From Cercis canadensis (lineage: Eukaryota; Streptophyta; Magnoliopsida; Fabales; Fabaceae): a stretch of 64,000 nt of DNA. Location: NCBI GenBank assembly GCA_003255065.1, contig QAOA01005024.1, forward strand, positions 372,395 through 436,394, written 5' to 3'. How positions within the stretch are numbered: position 1 is the stretch's first letter; each line of letters starts with the position of its first letter. The notes beneath the pieces are model-generated. The model saw only the letters and a program-made list of their open reading frames with translations. It did not search any database and was not told the DNA's origin. The translations under genes were made by a program, and so were the position numbers. Shown here one piece after another: positions 12,117-22,989 of this stretch.

Positions 12117-12166
12117 TGTTGTGAAAATTCCAACGCAAGTGTACGTTGTCGTTTGCAAGTAATAAA
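12117..12166 (+). repeat. 50-bp copy of an LTR left end
   Basis: TGTTGTGAAAATTCCAACGC and the following 30 bases are identical to the start of the LTR-like element at 13398. The similarity stops abruptly at about 12166. The two copies are direct repeats 1281 bp apart, which points to a rearranged or partly deleted insertion of the same element. Confidence 0.8.
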
Positions 12167-12525
12167 GCATATATGCGGTTCGATCCACGGGTTCTGATAT
12201 TCAAACCGAACTAACCCGCACCTTGTAAGGAACCACGTCGTTTTATACTCGTAGTGCTGATTAAATGAGTCTTTGTTTAGTCTAGTCTTCATTTCTCCCC
12301 GTTCCAGCACACTCAATCGACCAATCTCTCCCTCTGAAGTCTGAACCCTCTCCAATCTCCATCGTTCCACATGACCTTGGGACCTATCCCCTCCCCCACA
12401 TACTCATCTCTTCTCTGTCTATGACGCCTTCTGCTCCTTTACGTTTGAGCATCTTCCTCGCCCTTGTCTCCTTCATCTGCCTCAGCCTTGCTCTGGTCTC
12501 TACGTCTCGGTTTTGTTGTGCAGCA

Positions 12526-12891
12526 CCAAAAGAGAAGAGAGAAACACCAAAACAGAGGCTCTGCTCGCAGCTCCAGATCGAGGCCTAAAGGTCACGGATT
12601 CACAATCGCACCGTTCAAGTTAAAGAACCGTGTCTTGGAAACCGCTAAACAAAATTTTAGATCAATCCAACGGTAAATGGCTGCGGATCTTCGATTTGAT
12701 GCAAACTGCCAAAAGAGAAGAGAGAAACACCAAAACAGAGGCTCTGTTCGCAGCTCCAAATCGAGGCCTGAAGGTCACGGATCTACAATCGCACCGTTCA
12801 AGTTAAAGAACTGTGTCTTGGGAACCACCAAACAAAATTTTAGATCAATCCAACAGTAAACGACTACGGATCTTCGATTTGATGCAAACTG
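12526..12891. repeat. 183-bp tandem duplication
   Basis: CCAAAAGAGAAGAGAGAAAC at 12526 recurs at 12709, and the full 183-bp unit is duplicated with about a dozen differences. Both copies read open as about 60 codons (KRREKHQNRGS..., ending SIQ then a stop), but the reading has no domain and no strong start. I treat it as a repeat, not a gene. Confidence 0.85.
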
Positions 12892-13099
12892 CCACAAGAT
12901 GAGAAAGCTACGAATATATTCGTTCCTTCTCTCTATTCTTTCCTTCTTTGTTTCTTACTCTTTGTTTCAATTATTTCATAAGTCTGGAGTATTCATGGAA
13001 GCATATGTGAGATGAAGAATTGATTATTTGGTTAATTTGGTCAATTTTGTTACCATTTCTTGTAAGTTGTAACGATGTGATTTGGTCTCTTCTCACATG

Positions 13100-13273
13100 T
13101 GACATGTGACATGTGACAACCCGATCAAACCGCCCAAACTAAACCGTTCAATGTCGGTTTGGTTTGGTTTGGTTTCTGTCATGAAATTCACTCAAACCGA
13201 ACCAGTAGATTATGGTTGGTTTGGTTGCTAAAATGCCCTCAAAACCGCCCAACTCGAACCGTGAACACCCCTA
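13100..13273. mobile_element. hAT-type terminus of a decayed small element
   Basis: TGAACACCCCTA at 13262-13273 is the exact reverse complement of the left terminus TAGGGGTGTTCA seen at 60621. Upstream are clustered GGTTTGG and CCAAACC/AACCG words typical of subterminal repeats of Ac-like elements. I do not find the matching left end, so the start is arbitrary. Confidence 0.5.
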
Positions 13274-13397
13274 TATAAAACCTTCATACCTTCATATCAC
13301 AACTCAAATGGAACAAACTGATTTAGTGCGTAACATTATTAAACGAGTACCACAAGGTGACAAGGCATAATAAAATAATAGCCCGTGGAAGGCATAT

Positions 13398-15000
13398 TGT
13401 TGTGAAAATTCCAACGCAAGTGTACGTTGTCGTTTGCAAGTAATAAAATGAGATCAATTTATCGTTCCCACGAGGACTAATGTACCAACTACCGAAAGAG
13501 GGTTAACCTTAACTTTATCTAATCAATCGATAAGGAGATATTTCAATGAAATAACTAAAAATAGAATGAAAACAATGTAAACCAGAAAAATGATAGATTC
13601 AGCAAGAGAGAAACACCTAGGGTTCCAATTTCACCATAATTACTCCCAGCTTTCATTCGATATTCCATTAACTCCAATTTATCTTCCTATTTGCTAATCA
13701 AAATTTCCTAATTTATTCACTAGCCTCTCCCAAGGTTTAGTGTAAATATCCCATCAATCGATAAGAAGATATTTCAATGAAACAACTAAAAATAGAATGA
13801 GAACAATGTAAACCAGAAAAATAGCAAATTAAACCAGAAAAAATTATAGATTCAGCAAGAGAGAAACACCTAGGGTTCCGACTTCACCATAATTACTCCC
13901 AGCTTTCATTCCATATTCCATTAACTCCAATTTATCTTCCTATTTGCTAATCAAGATTCCCTAATTTATTCACTAGCCTCTCCCAAGGTCTAGTGTAAAT
14001 ATCCCTTAATTACTAACCCTGTATATCCCTATACGAGTTACAATAATTACGAATTCATTTAGTTTTGTGGATCTTTTTAATTGATTACATGAGCCATAGA
14101 GGTATATTCCTATCCTCCATGTAACTCATGGCATTTACCCCAAGGAACTTGACACACAACTCTCTTTCGGTTTCATTGTGATTAACAATTCATCTAATTA
14201 TTGGCCAGACAATCAGAAGCATTAAGAGAAGAGATAAACGCTCAAATTGAAGAGAAAAATAATGGAATGAACTTCATATGAAACTACAGCTGGTCCTAAT
14301 TAGGCTACATCGTACCCTAGATAAGAGAATTAGTTCATACTAGATGAAGAGAACAAGAAAGAATAAAATTGAGACATGATTCAAAGGTAAAAGAGGAAAA
14401 ACTCTGGTTTGAAGGTCAAATCAGCCTTNGTTTGAAGGTCAAATTAGCCTTGCATCTCCTCCCTTCAATCCTTGCCTTGCCTCCTTTGTGCCTCCAAAAG
14501 TGTCTAAGAACCAACCCTTTCTAATTCCCTAGCTTTCCTATTTATACCCTTCACTCTAAAGCCCTAAAACCCATGAGAAAATAAGCCGCGTCTGCAAAAT
14601 TAAATTCGGGCGCCGCACCTCTGACTCGCTGGAAGAAATTTGCTTCCTTTCACTTTCGGGAGCCGCACCTCTGTATTTTGAGGGGTGCGGCTCTGAGCTG
14701 CTGTCCCAACATGTGTATTTTTTTGCATACGGGGGGTGCGGCGCTACTGTTCAAGGGGTGCACCCCTGAGCTGCTGTCCTGGTTTTAAGTTTCATGCTCC
14801 AGGGGCCGCGACTCTAGGTTTTGAGCGCCGCAACCCTTGAATTCTGTCCCAAAAACTTCTCAATTCTTCAATTCTTCATTCTAACCTATGAAACCTACAA
14901 TTTAACATAAAAGATCACATTAGATGATGATTAATCTCAATAAACAATCAAATACTTAAGTAAAGGATATCTAAAAAGTGGATATAAAAGCCACTCAACA
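13398..15000. mobile_element. LTR-like element, TGTTG...CAACA, 1.6 kb
   Basis: It starts TGTTGTGAAAATTCC and ends CCACTCAACA, a TG...CA pair with a 5-bp inverted end. Its whole length aligns in order with the elements at 22990 and 38869: AAGTAATAAAATGAG, TAATTTATTCACTAGCCTCTC, CCTATTTATACCC, a GC-rich patch, and GGATATAAAAGCCAC at the end. No protein is encoded. The flanks (CATAT and ATAGT) do not match, so the insertion has been rearranged; see also the 50-bp copy at 12117. One N lies at 14429. Confidence 0.7.
13523..13995. repeat. 231-bp tandem duplication inside the LTR-like element
   Basis: TCAATCGATAAGGAGATATT at 13523 recurs as TCAATCGATAAGAAGATATT at 13754. Both run through ACCTAGGGTTCC and CACTAGCCTCTCCCAAGG to GTGTAAATATCCC. 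The relatives at 22990 and 38869 have a single copy, so the duplication is specific to this copy. Confidence 0.85.
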
Positions 15001-15845
15001 ATAGTCCATTTGACTACACCTCACATTAAGATGTTTTATCATTGTGTACTTTGTCTCTTTGGTAAGAAAAGAAAAGAAATTTAACCCCTCTCTTGTGATT
15101 TCATTCTACTAAGAAAATGTGCAACTAAATTTAGGATATAGATTTTTAATTGCTAAAATAAAAGCATCTTGAATGCAATCGTTCCTAACAAAAAATAATG
15201 TAAATGGATATTTTGACAAGTCAACCGACACAGTTTCCAACCAGTTATTGCAACTTGTGGGCGTGGTTGCGCATGTGAGGTGTCTTAATCTCTTTCATCA
15301 ATTGGATAGACCGCATGATATTAACAAAATAAAGTATTTAAAAAATTGCAAAAAACAAGCAAGAAGCTACGGAGAAGATCTTTTAACATTATTCCGCCGA
15401 ATCCTAATTTATAAGTCAAAAACTTGAAAATTGCAATAAACAAACAAATAGTTAGTTGACTTTTTATTAACATCATTGGAAACAACAGGCACAACTAAAG
15501 GACATTTTCACACCCTTAATTGATGACCAGTGTGGATAGCATTTGACTTTTCTACAGCTACACGATAAAACACGTGGTAATGTTATGTCCATAGAAATAG
15601 CATCTCTCTTCCGTGAAGCCAGGGAGAGTTGACTTCAGGCGAATCTAAAGCATTTGTATGTCAACATGATAAGATGGACGGTGGAAAAGTGTCCACTGGT
15701 AACTTGAGATTCTGGTTTTATGTTGTGTATTAAGTTGACCCACTTAATTTTCAAATTCACACATAATACCTATTATACATTTAAGTGGACCCACCCAAAA
15801 TTTCAACTTCACCCATAAACCCATTACACATCTAAGTCTGCAAAT
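15001..15845. other. Intergenic, nothing recognised
   Basis: No domain, RNA gene or clear repeat. The 84-codon frame at 15173-15427 lacks any known motif and has no splice or promoter context. Confidence 0.4.
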
Positions 15846-15861
15846 AGAATAGTTACTGATG

Positions 15862-16045
15862 TACCAACAAGCGTGTAGATCATTTGGTAAAGAGGTGTTA
15901 TAACTTAACCAAAGATCTCAAGTTTGAGCCTTTGAGTATGTGGCTACGTCTGTTGGGAGAGCTTTGCCACTCTTATGGTCCTTCCCGACTCGAAATAGGA
16001 TTAATCGGGCGAAGCACGAACACCGGTAAAAAACCAAAAAAAAAA
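15862..16045 (+). mobile_element. tRNA-derived SINE with 16-bp target duplication
   Basis: The 184-bp insertion carries a polymerase III A-box-like TGTAGATCATTTGGTAAAG (15874-15892) and a B-box-like AGTTTGAGCC (15921-15930), and ends in an A-rich tail (16035-16045). It is flanked by the perfect 16-bp duplication AGAATAGTTACTGATG at 15846-15861 and 16046-16061. All SINE hallmarks are present. It encodes nothing and depends on LINE machinery in trans. Confidence 0.92.
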
Positions 16046-16049
16046 AGAA

Positions 16050-16455
16050 TAGTTACTGATGCTTCTATCAGCAATCCTTCAATTTTATTTTTTTCACTGA
16101 AATGCTTCTACTATCAGTCCTTTTAAATTTTTTTTTTTTTGAAATGCTTCTAATAGCATTCACTGAAAATTAATTTTATACAATTATTTTTCATTAAACT
16201 TAGTTAATGTCAAATTGAGAGAGAAAAAAAGTATGATTACACATTTAAGTTTCCAACAGATAAGTTACTAATGCTGCTGCTAGTAGTACTTCATTTTTTT
16301 TTTTTTTTTTGCTGAAATGTTTCTACTAGCAGTCCTTTTAATTTTTTTGTTTTTCTGAAATGCTTTTAATAGCATTCGCTGAAAGTTAATCTTACGCAAT
16401 TATTTTTAATTAAACTTAGTTAATGTCAAATTGAGAGGAAAAAAAGTATAGTTTT
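16050..16455. repeat. 216-bp tandem duplication
   Basis: GAAATGCTTCTAATAGCATT at 16141 recurs as GAAATGCTTTTAATAGCATT at 16357. The copies share the sequence from the CTACTA(T/G)CAGTCC block through AATGTCAAATTGAGAG. They differ at many bases and in poly-T length, so the duplication is old. Noncoding. Confidence 0.75.
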
Positions 16456-16748
16456 ATGATTCAATTTGAAATTAATTAGTGTCAAATAGAAAAATGCCTC
16501 AATTTCATGCAATTCTTTTTCATGGAATTAATGTTACTTGTATTAGCTTATCTTCACTTTTTATTAAGCTTAATTTGAAGTATAAGAATTAAAAATTGTG
16601 ACATTTTTTGTATAATGTTTTAAAAGAGAAGAATCCAACTTCACTTTTAGAGAGAAATGTATATAAATTATACATAGTAAAATTATTTAAAATTAAGATT
16701 CTAAGTTCAAATTCTAATTCTCTTAACATTCCTTGCTAGAAAATTGTT

Positions 16749-16834
16749 TATCAAACGGAAATAGGGGGCACGAGATTAATGAAGAGAACTTATCAAACGG
16801 AAATAGGGGGCACGGGAGATTAATGAAGAGAAAG
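16749..16834. repeat. 42-bp tandem repeat, two copies
   Basis: TATCAAACGGAAATAGGGGG at 16749 recurs at 16791, followed in both by a GAGATTAATGAAGAGAA block. It is a small, recent duplication in intergenic DNA. Confidence 0.8.
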
Positions 16835-17890
16835 AAACTACTTCTTACAGCATTGGGCGTTCTGGGCTTGCTGCTTGAGCTTGAGGCCCTCTTTATGGCA
16901 GTGGCAATGGTGGTGAAGTTGTTGCTCCAATGCTGGGGTCACAAAATGAGTGAGTGTTTTTCTTGAAAGAAAAAATAGGAGGAAATGGTCTGAACCCACA
17001 ATTAAAAGAGGTGGGAGGTGGGGTTTTATCAAATGGTTTATGACTAAGTAGTATATAGGTCATTTTTAGAGCTAGTAAGTTTTGTGTTTAAATCTAAAAT
17101 CGCAGTCAAAGTATCAAAAAAAGAGGTGGGGTTTTCTTTGTAATAACAAAAATTTCTATAGCCTTTTTTAAATTATAAATTTTCCTCAATGTAACTGACA
17201 ACTTGGCATAGAGCTGGCAAGTTATTGCCATATGGCAATCTGCTATTTGTCCCCTTAGGATGGAGTTACAACTTTACATCTCTACATTTCTCTTCAAATC
17301 CGATGCCTCATTTCATATTATTTGATGTATGCCGACACTGCCACAACAACTAAAGAGAGCTCTCTCTGCTCCGTAGTCTTAAGCGTTTGGAATAACAGAT
17401 TGTGCAAAGGTTAGAATTTTTTTTTTTTTCCAGTTTTTCATATATTTTGGAACATTATTATCATATTCTATGTTGTCTGTGTAAATTGGAAATCGCTCTC
17501 TTTGTTAAATTTCTCCAGAAAAATAGGAAAAAAAAAAAAAATCCACTATGTGTAAGTGCAGACATAAAAATAACTGATAACCCAACAAAATTAGATTACA
17601 GTCACGAGAAAGCAAACACACTAGATTTTAAACCCAGACTTGCCTTGTTCGTAAGTAGTCCTGTAAAGAAAGAGGAAGAGACAGTGAGTTATAATCCGGT
17701 GAAGTATTATGTGGCCTGCATCTTCTTTGATCAAATTTCAATTATTTTGATTTATTTTAAATCCTAATCTTTTAGTAAACAATATGGTTTTTACGATGCA
17801 GGTACACTACTAGTTCAACCTGTGGTGGCTCCATAATGTAAAGTTAATATTAGATACTGAACTCAAAGGACAAAAGCTTTCAGATTATCA
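16835..17890 (+). other. Upstream region of TNL1 with probable 5' UTR intron
   Basis: No gene is seen. A block at about 17325-17409 (TGTATGCCGACACTGCCACA, ending CAAAG/GTTAGA) is shared with blocks at 27650-27713 and 44640-44706 upstream of TNL-P and TNL3. About 400 bp on, a conserved acceptor GATGCAG/GTACAC ends at 17801, equivalent to TTGTAG/GTAC ahead of the other genes. This suggests a leader exon, an intron of about 390 bp, then a short leader ahead of the TIR exon. Inference only; RNA data would settle it. Confidence 0.45.
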
Positions 17891-20800
17891 ATGGCTCTTG
17901 GTGATGAAGGAGCATCTTCCTCAAATTCTTCTTTCAATTCAACCCCACGATGGAGATTTCATGTTTTCTTGAGTTTTAGGGGTGAAGACACCCGCAAAAG
18001 TTTTACTGACTACCTATATGCTACTTTGCAAGCCAAGAGAATCATCACTTTCAGAGATGATGAACAACTTGAGAAAGGAGAAGTTATTTCTGAACAACTC
18101 CTTAAAGCCATTGAAGAATCTCTCTCTGCAATTGTTGTTCTCTCCACACAATATGCTTCTTCCGGTTGGTGTTTGGATGAGCTCCATAAAATTCTCGAAT
18201 CTAGAAAAGTGTTGGGCAGAGAAGTTTTCCCAGTCTTCTATGATGTTGATCCCTCTGATGTAAGGTACCAAAAGGGAAGTTTTGGCGAAGCATTTAAGAA
18301 ACATGAACGAAGATATAAAGAAGACAAAATTAAAAGATGGAGAGACGCCTTAAGAGAAGTTGCTGACTTACCTGGATGGAACTCCAAGGATAGGTAATTT
18401 TAACTTGTCATTATTTAAGTATAAAGTAGAATAGCAGCGTTACAAATGAAAACCCATAAAAGTTACAATTAACAATACTGAATATGTGGCCAAAACAGTA
18501 AATTTATGAGCGTAGCAGTTGAGCTAGAAAAGTATTGAGCATATTTCCTGGATCTGTGTAGGAGGTGCTAAATATTTGACAACCTGTATTATCTCTTGCT
18601 TCCTATATTTAATTATAATTCATATTTAACTTTTTGCAATTGTCCTTTTCTGCCATTTAGGCACCACTCACAAGTCATAGAAGAAATTGTAGCTGAACTA
18701 TGGAGAAAAGTGCAAGCTAAATTGCCATCATTTAATGATGGACTAGTTGGAATTGATTCAAGGATGGAAGACGTGTTTTCCCTTTTAGCCAGAGGGTCAA
18801 AGGATGTTCGCTTCATAGGAATATGGGGCATGGGTGGTATAGGAAAGACAACTCTTGCTAGAGTTGTTTATGAGAGAATCCGCAATGAATTTGAAGTTAG
18901 TTGCTTTCTTTCAGATGTTAGAGAGATTTCTAGTAAAAGCAGTAATGGTCTGGTTCAGCTACAAAGAGTTCTTCTTTCTCATCTGACAATAAGAGGCATG
19001 GAAATCAAAGATTCATATGAGGGCAAGAAAACAATTAGAAACCTTTTATGCCACAAAAAAGTTCTGCTTGTGCTTGATGATGTAAGTGCTAATAGCCAAT
19101 TAGAGAATTTGGCTGGAAAGCAAGAATGGTTTGGTCGAGGGAGTAGAGTGATAATAACAACTAAAGATAGGCACCCTCTGACATCACATGGAGTATCTGA
19201 AATGTATGAGATTCAAATCTTAGATAGTTATGAATCCCTTCAACTCTTTTGTCAAAAAACCTTTAAAGAAAAACCTGAACAATGTTATTTGGAGTTGACT
19301 AAAAATGTGGTGCAATATGCTGGAGGCCTCCCTTTGGCACTCAAAGTATTGGGTTGCTTTCTTTGTGGAAAAAGTGTACCTGAATGGGAAAATGCTCTAG
19401 ACAAGATGAGAAAGGTTCAGCATAAAGATGTTCTTAGTACACTTCAAATAAGCTATGAAGCATTAGATGATATCGAAAAGAATATATTTCTGAATATAGC
19501 TTGCTTCTTTAGAGGGATGGAGAAAGGTGAGGTGACACATATATTGGAAATATGTGACCTTTATCCAATTATTGGAATAAATATTCTGCTTGAGAAGTGT
19601 TTGCTAACCGAATATGAGGAGTACGGTAAATGGCATTTAGGGATGCATGATATGCTTCAAGAAATGGGTAAGAATATTGTTATTCATGAATCAGTTAATG
19701 ATGTGGGAAAACGTAATAGGTTGTGGTTGCAAGAGGATATTGATTATGTATTGACAAAAAATAAGGCAAGTACCCGCTTAATTTGGCAAGATTAATGTCG
19801 TTAAAAATTTTACTTGCGTGTCTTATGAATTTTAATTTAATTTATACCCTTATACCCTCCTTATCATTCCTTCTGTCATTCACACAATTTTGTTTTACTC
19901 ATAGGGATCCAAGTTTATTCAAGGCATAGTTTTGAAGTCTCGGTCATCTAAAGCACAATGGGACCCTAAAGCCTTCTCAAAGATGCCTAATCTTAAATTA
20001 TTGATGTTAGAAAATGTGGATCTTCCACTTGGTCTCAATTGTCTTTCAGAAGGACTAAGATATCTTGAATGGGAATATTTCTCTTTAGAAGACTTGCCGC
20101 TTGATGATCAACTCGACAAACTTGTTGAACTTAAAATGCTGCATAGCAAAATTAAGCAACCTTGGCATGGAACAAAGGTAAGCGTTTTATACTTTCTCAT
20201 GAGCTTTTACATAGCTTGATATATATCCCTTCGAAAGCTGACGGACTTTTTTCTGCATTTTTGTTTTGATTAGGTTTTTGAAAAGCTAAAGCTCATTAAT
20301 TTTTATGATTCTAAGGATCTAATTCGATTTCCTAGTGTTTTGGGGGTTCCATATCTGGAACAGTTGATCCTTGAAGACTGTATAAACCTTGTAGAGGTTG
20401 ACCAATCTGTTGGATGGCACAAGAAGCTTATGATACTCAACTTGAGAAATTGTGTAAATCTTAAAATCCTTCCGAGAAAACTGGAAATGGATTCTCTAAA
20501 GGAGCTCATTCTTTCAGGCTGTTCAAAAGTTAAAAAGCTTCCGGAGTTTGGGGACAACATGAAACTTTTATCAAATCTTGATTTACAGGATTGCAAAAGT
20601 CTTGTTTGCCTTCCAAAATCAATTCATAATGTGAAATATCTTAGAATTCTCAATATGATTGGTTGTTCTAAATTTTCTAGGCTGCCAGAGAATTTGGATG
20701 AAAATGAGGCTTTAGAGGAGCTTAATGTGAGGGGAACTGCCATAAAAGAAGTACCTCCCTCCATTGTTCATTTAAAAGATCTGAAAAAACTATCTTTAGG

Positions 20801-21935
20801 TGGACACAGAGAGACGGAATCCAACTCTTGGAGCCTATCTCTCCCCTTTCGATGGATGTTTTGGAGGCTTACTGTTTCCACAGGCATAATTTTGCCTCCT
20901 ATGTCACGCTTTTCATGTTTGGAGGAATTAGATTTAAGTTACTGTAATCTCAACGATGAAATACTTCCTGTTGATCTTGGCTGCTTATCATCATTATGGA
21001 AGTTAGATCTAAGTGGGAATAATTTTATTAACCTACCAGCTAGCTGCATTTCTAATCTTTCTAAGCTATATCATCTTGGGTTAGATTGCTGCCCAAGGCT
21101 TGAGTCGGTGCCTATGCTTCCTCCACATATAGGATCTTTATATGGAAGAAATTCTGCTTCATGGAAACCATTCTCTGATCCTCAATACCTTTGTGATTTT
21201 TTCTCGTCACACCAACAGGTACGTTCAGCTACATATACGTCACGCCAAGAAGCACCATTTTTGTTTATTCCGGGGAGTGATATTCCACCATGGTTCAGCA
21301 ATCAAAACTACTTTTATGTGGATTTACCATTTCATCATGAAGTAGTAAGTAAATCCACAGTTCTCCATGCAACATTGCTACCTGGTGATTGTGTGTCATT
21401 GATATCAATAATAGTGGACATCCCTCATTATTGTCTTTCAAGTGAATGGTGGGGAATTTCTGTATGCCTTGTGCTAGAAAATCTATTTCCTTCTACTCCA
21501 TGGTCTGTAACTCCAGTAATCAGGTGGTTTTGTAAATCTGCCGAAGCTGAATTGGCCAACCCCTCAGTTGAGCACTATCTTCGCTTGTTTGAACAGTTTA
21601 GTGACCCTCACTTGTTTATTATATTGTTGAGAGGTAATGATAGAAATATTCAGCGACATCTAAGAGATAATCATAACAAGCTTCAGTTATTTTTTTGTAC
21701 TAACACTACGCTGAAAATGAACGGGTGTGGATGCCGTGTGTTATGTAAGGAAGATTTGGAAGCATGGGGCAAAGCCAGGGATGAACGAAGACAAAATAAC
21801 TTTGAGATCCCTTCCAGCAGTCTCAAGAGATCAAGAGTACGAGAGATGTGGGATGACAATCAATGCTGTGATGGATTTGAGGGAGAATATGTAAATACAT
21901 CAAATGCAGAAGCAAAACGAAGAAAACTAGGATAA
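17891..21935 (+). CDS. TNL1: TIR-NB-LRR immune receptor
   Basis: Intracellular NLR-type resistance receptor of about 1180 residues. The exons 17891-18393, 18661-19765, 19905-20177 and 20274-21935 join in frame. The TIR domain (about 22-165) has VFLSFRGEDTR and the NADase glutamate E97 in WCLDEL. NB-ARC: P-loop GMGGIGKTT (224-232), kinase-2 VLLVLDDV (302-309), GLPLAL (390-395), MHD (496-498). LRRs run from about 550 to 930, then the post-LRR motif PGSDIPPWF (960-968) and a basic tail KRRKLG, a likely nuclear signal. Intron 2 uses a GC donor (AAG/GCAAGT at 19766); the frame requires it. A perfect donor (CTCA/GTAAGT) lies 10 nt after the stop, so a 3' UTR intron is likely. Activation by a pathogen effector is family knowledge; the ligand is unknown. 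TNL2 is its tandem duplicate. Confidence 0.93.
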
Positions 21936-22989
21936 AACATTCTCAGTAAGTTATCATCTACCATGCTTTTATGGCAATAGCTTATTTTTGGTGTCTTTGG
22001 TTTCTTTGTGGGACACTGCTATTTGTAATGAAATTTTTTAACAGAAATATATTCCAAAGTTTGCAGTATCTGTTGGATGCTTCCTTATGTTTAGTATTTT
22101 CCATCTTTGTCTCTCCAGAAAGGTAATTTTGATAAAACACTTATATTATTTATGAATTCTATAACTAGAAAAAAAGAAGACAAAAAATGAATATCATTTT
22201 AATTTGAAAGCATAGGCCCACTTCTGACATTGCATCCTATTTTTGAGCATTTTTTTCCTTTAAAATATGAGAATAATGATAAGTTGCCATTATATATTTA
22301 AAGTTTATTTGTAAAATAAAAAAAGAAAAGGAATGACATGCATGTATGTGGATATAATATTCTAGAAATATATGTATATAGAGTATGTAGACATTCAAAC
22401 TTTTTCCATCAACTAGTTCATATTATGGCATTGAAACTAAAAATTGTACTCTTTGACTTGTAGGCTTAAGGATATGGCTACTGTGCTTATAATGTATTGG
22501 CTTAAGGATATGGCTACTGTGCTTATAATGTATTGGCTTGCACTGGGCTTTACTGCTATATGCTTGTTCTGAACGCTGCTTCAAACTTTCTACTTTTTCT
22601 TCCATCAACATTCCAGGCCTAAACTATTTTCCATATTTGGAAGGGTTGGGCAGAAGATCGTGGAGGGCTTTAATGGTAACTCCAAGGAATTTAGAAATGA
22701 AAGCATAATGATGTGCAGTATGGGATAGCCGACTAATTTCTTCTTAATTGCTTGAGTCTTGGATTCATCATGACCTCAATGAAAAGTTTTCATCGTTTGT
22801 GTATTTTAATAAGATATGTGTATTGTCTTAAGATGGATAATTTCCCAGTTGGTTGCACCAAACCTGAGTATTTATTATTAAGCATAGATGACAATGGTTT
22901 GATGAAACAACCAGTTGAATTTTTTGAAGGAAGTTAAGATCTCATGTTTGGCTCTAACAAGTGAAATGGAATGGAATGGAAAGTGTTGC
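21936..22989. other. TNL1 downstream region with probable 3' UTR intron
   Basis: A donor CTCA/GTAAGT (GT at 21946) and a conserved candidate acceptor TCAACATTCCAG/GCC (ends near 22616) are both also found after TNL2 and TNL3. Inside lies a 36-bp tandem repeat, GGCTTAAGGATATGGCTACT and onwards, twice at about 22463-22534; TNL2 and TNL3 have one copy. Nothing else is recognised. Confidence 0.5.

Noticed and set aside
13393..15005. Target duplication for the 1.6-kb LTR-like element
   Set aside because: The five bases at each edge (CATAT and ATAGT) do not match, so I do not claim a clean insertion.
15884..16126. 80-codon frame
   Set aside because: It is the SINE body read through its A tail into flanking DNA.
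17402..17767. 121-codon frame upstream of TNL1
   Set aside because: Begins at the putative leader donor and runs through poly-T and poly-A tracts; best seen as leader intron.
18014..18304. Minus-strand frames opposite each TIR exon, present in every paralog
   Set aside because: Codon-bias shadows of the TIR coding strand; they recur only because the exons are homologous.
22423..22611. 62-codon minus frame with a repeated peptide
   Set aside because: The repeated peptide is just the 36-bp tandem DNA repeat of the TNL1 downstream region.
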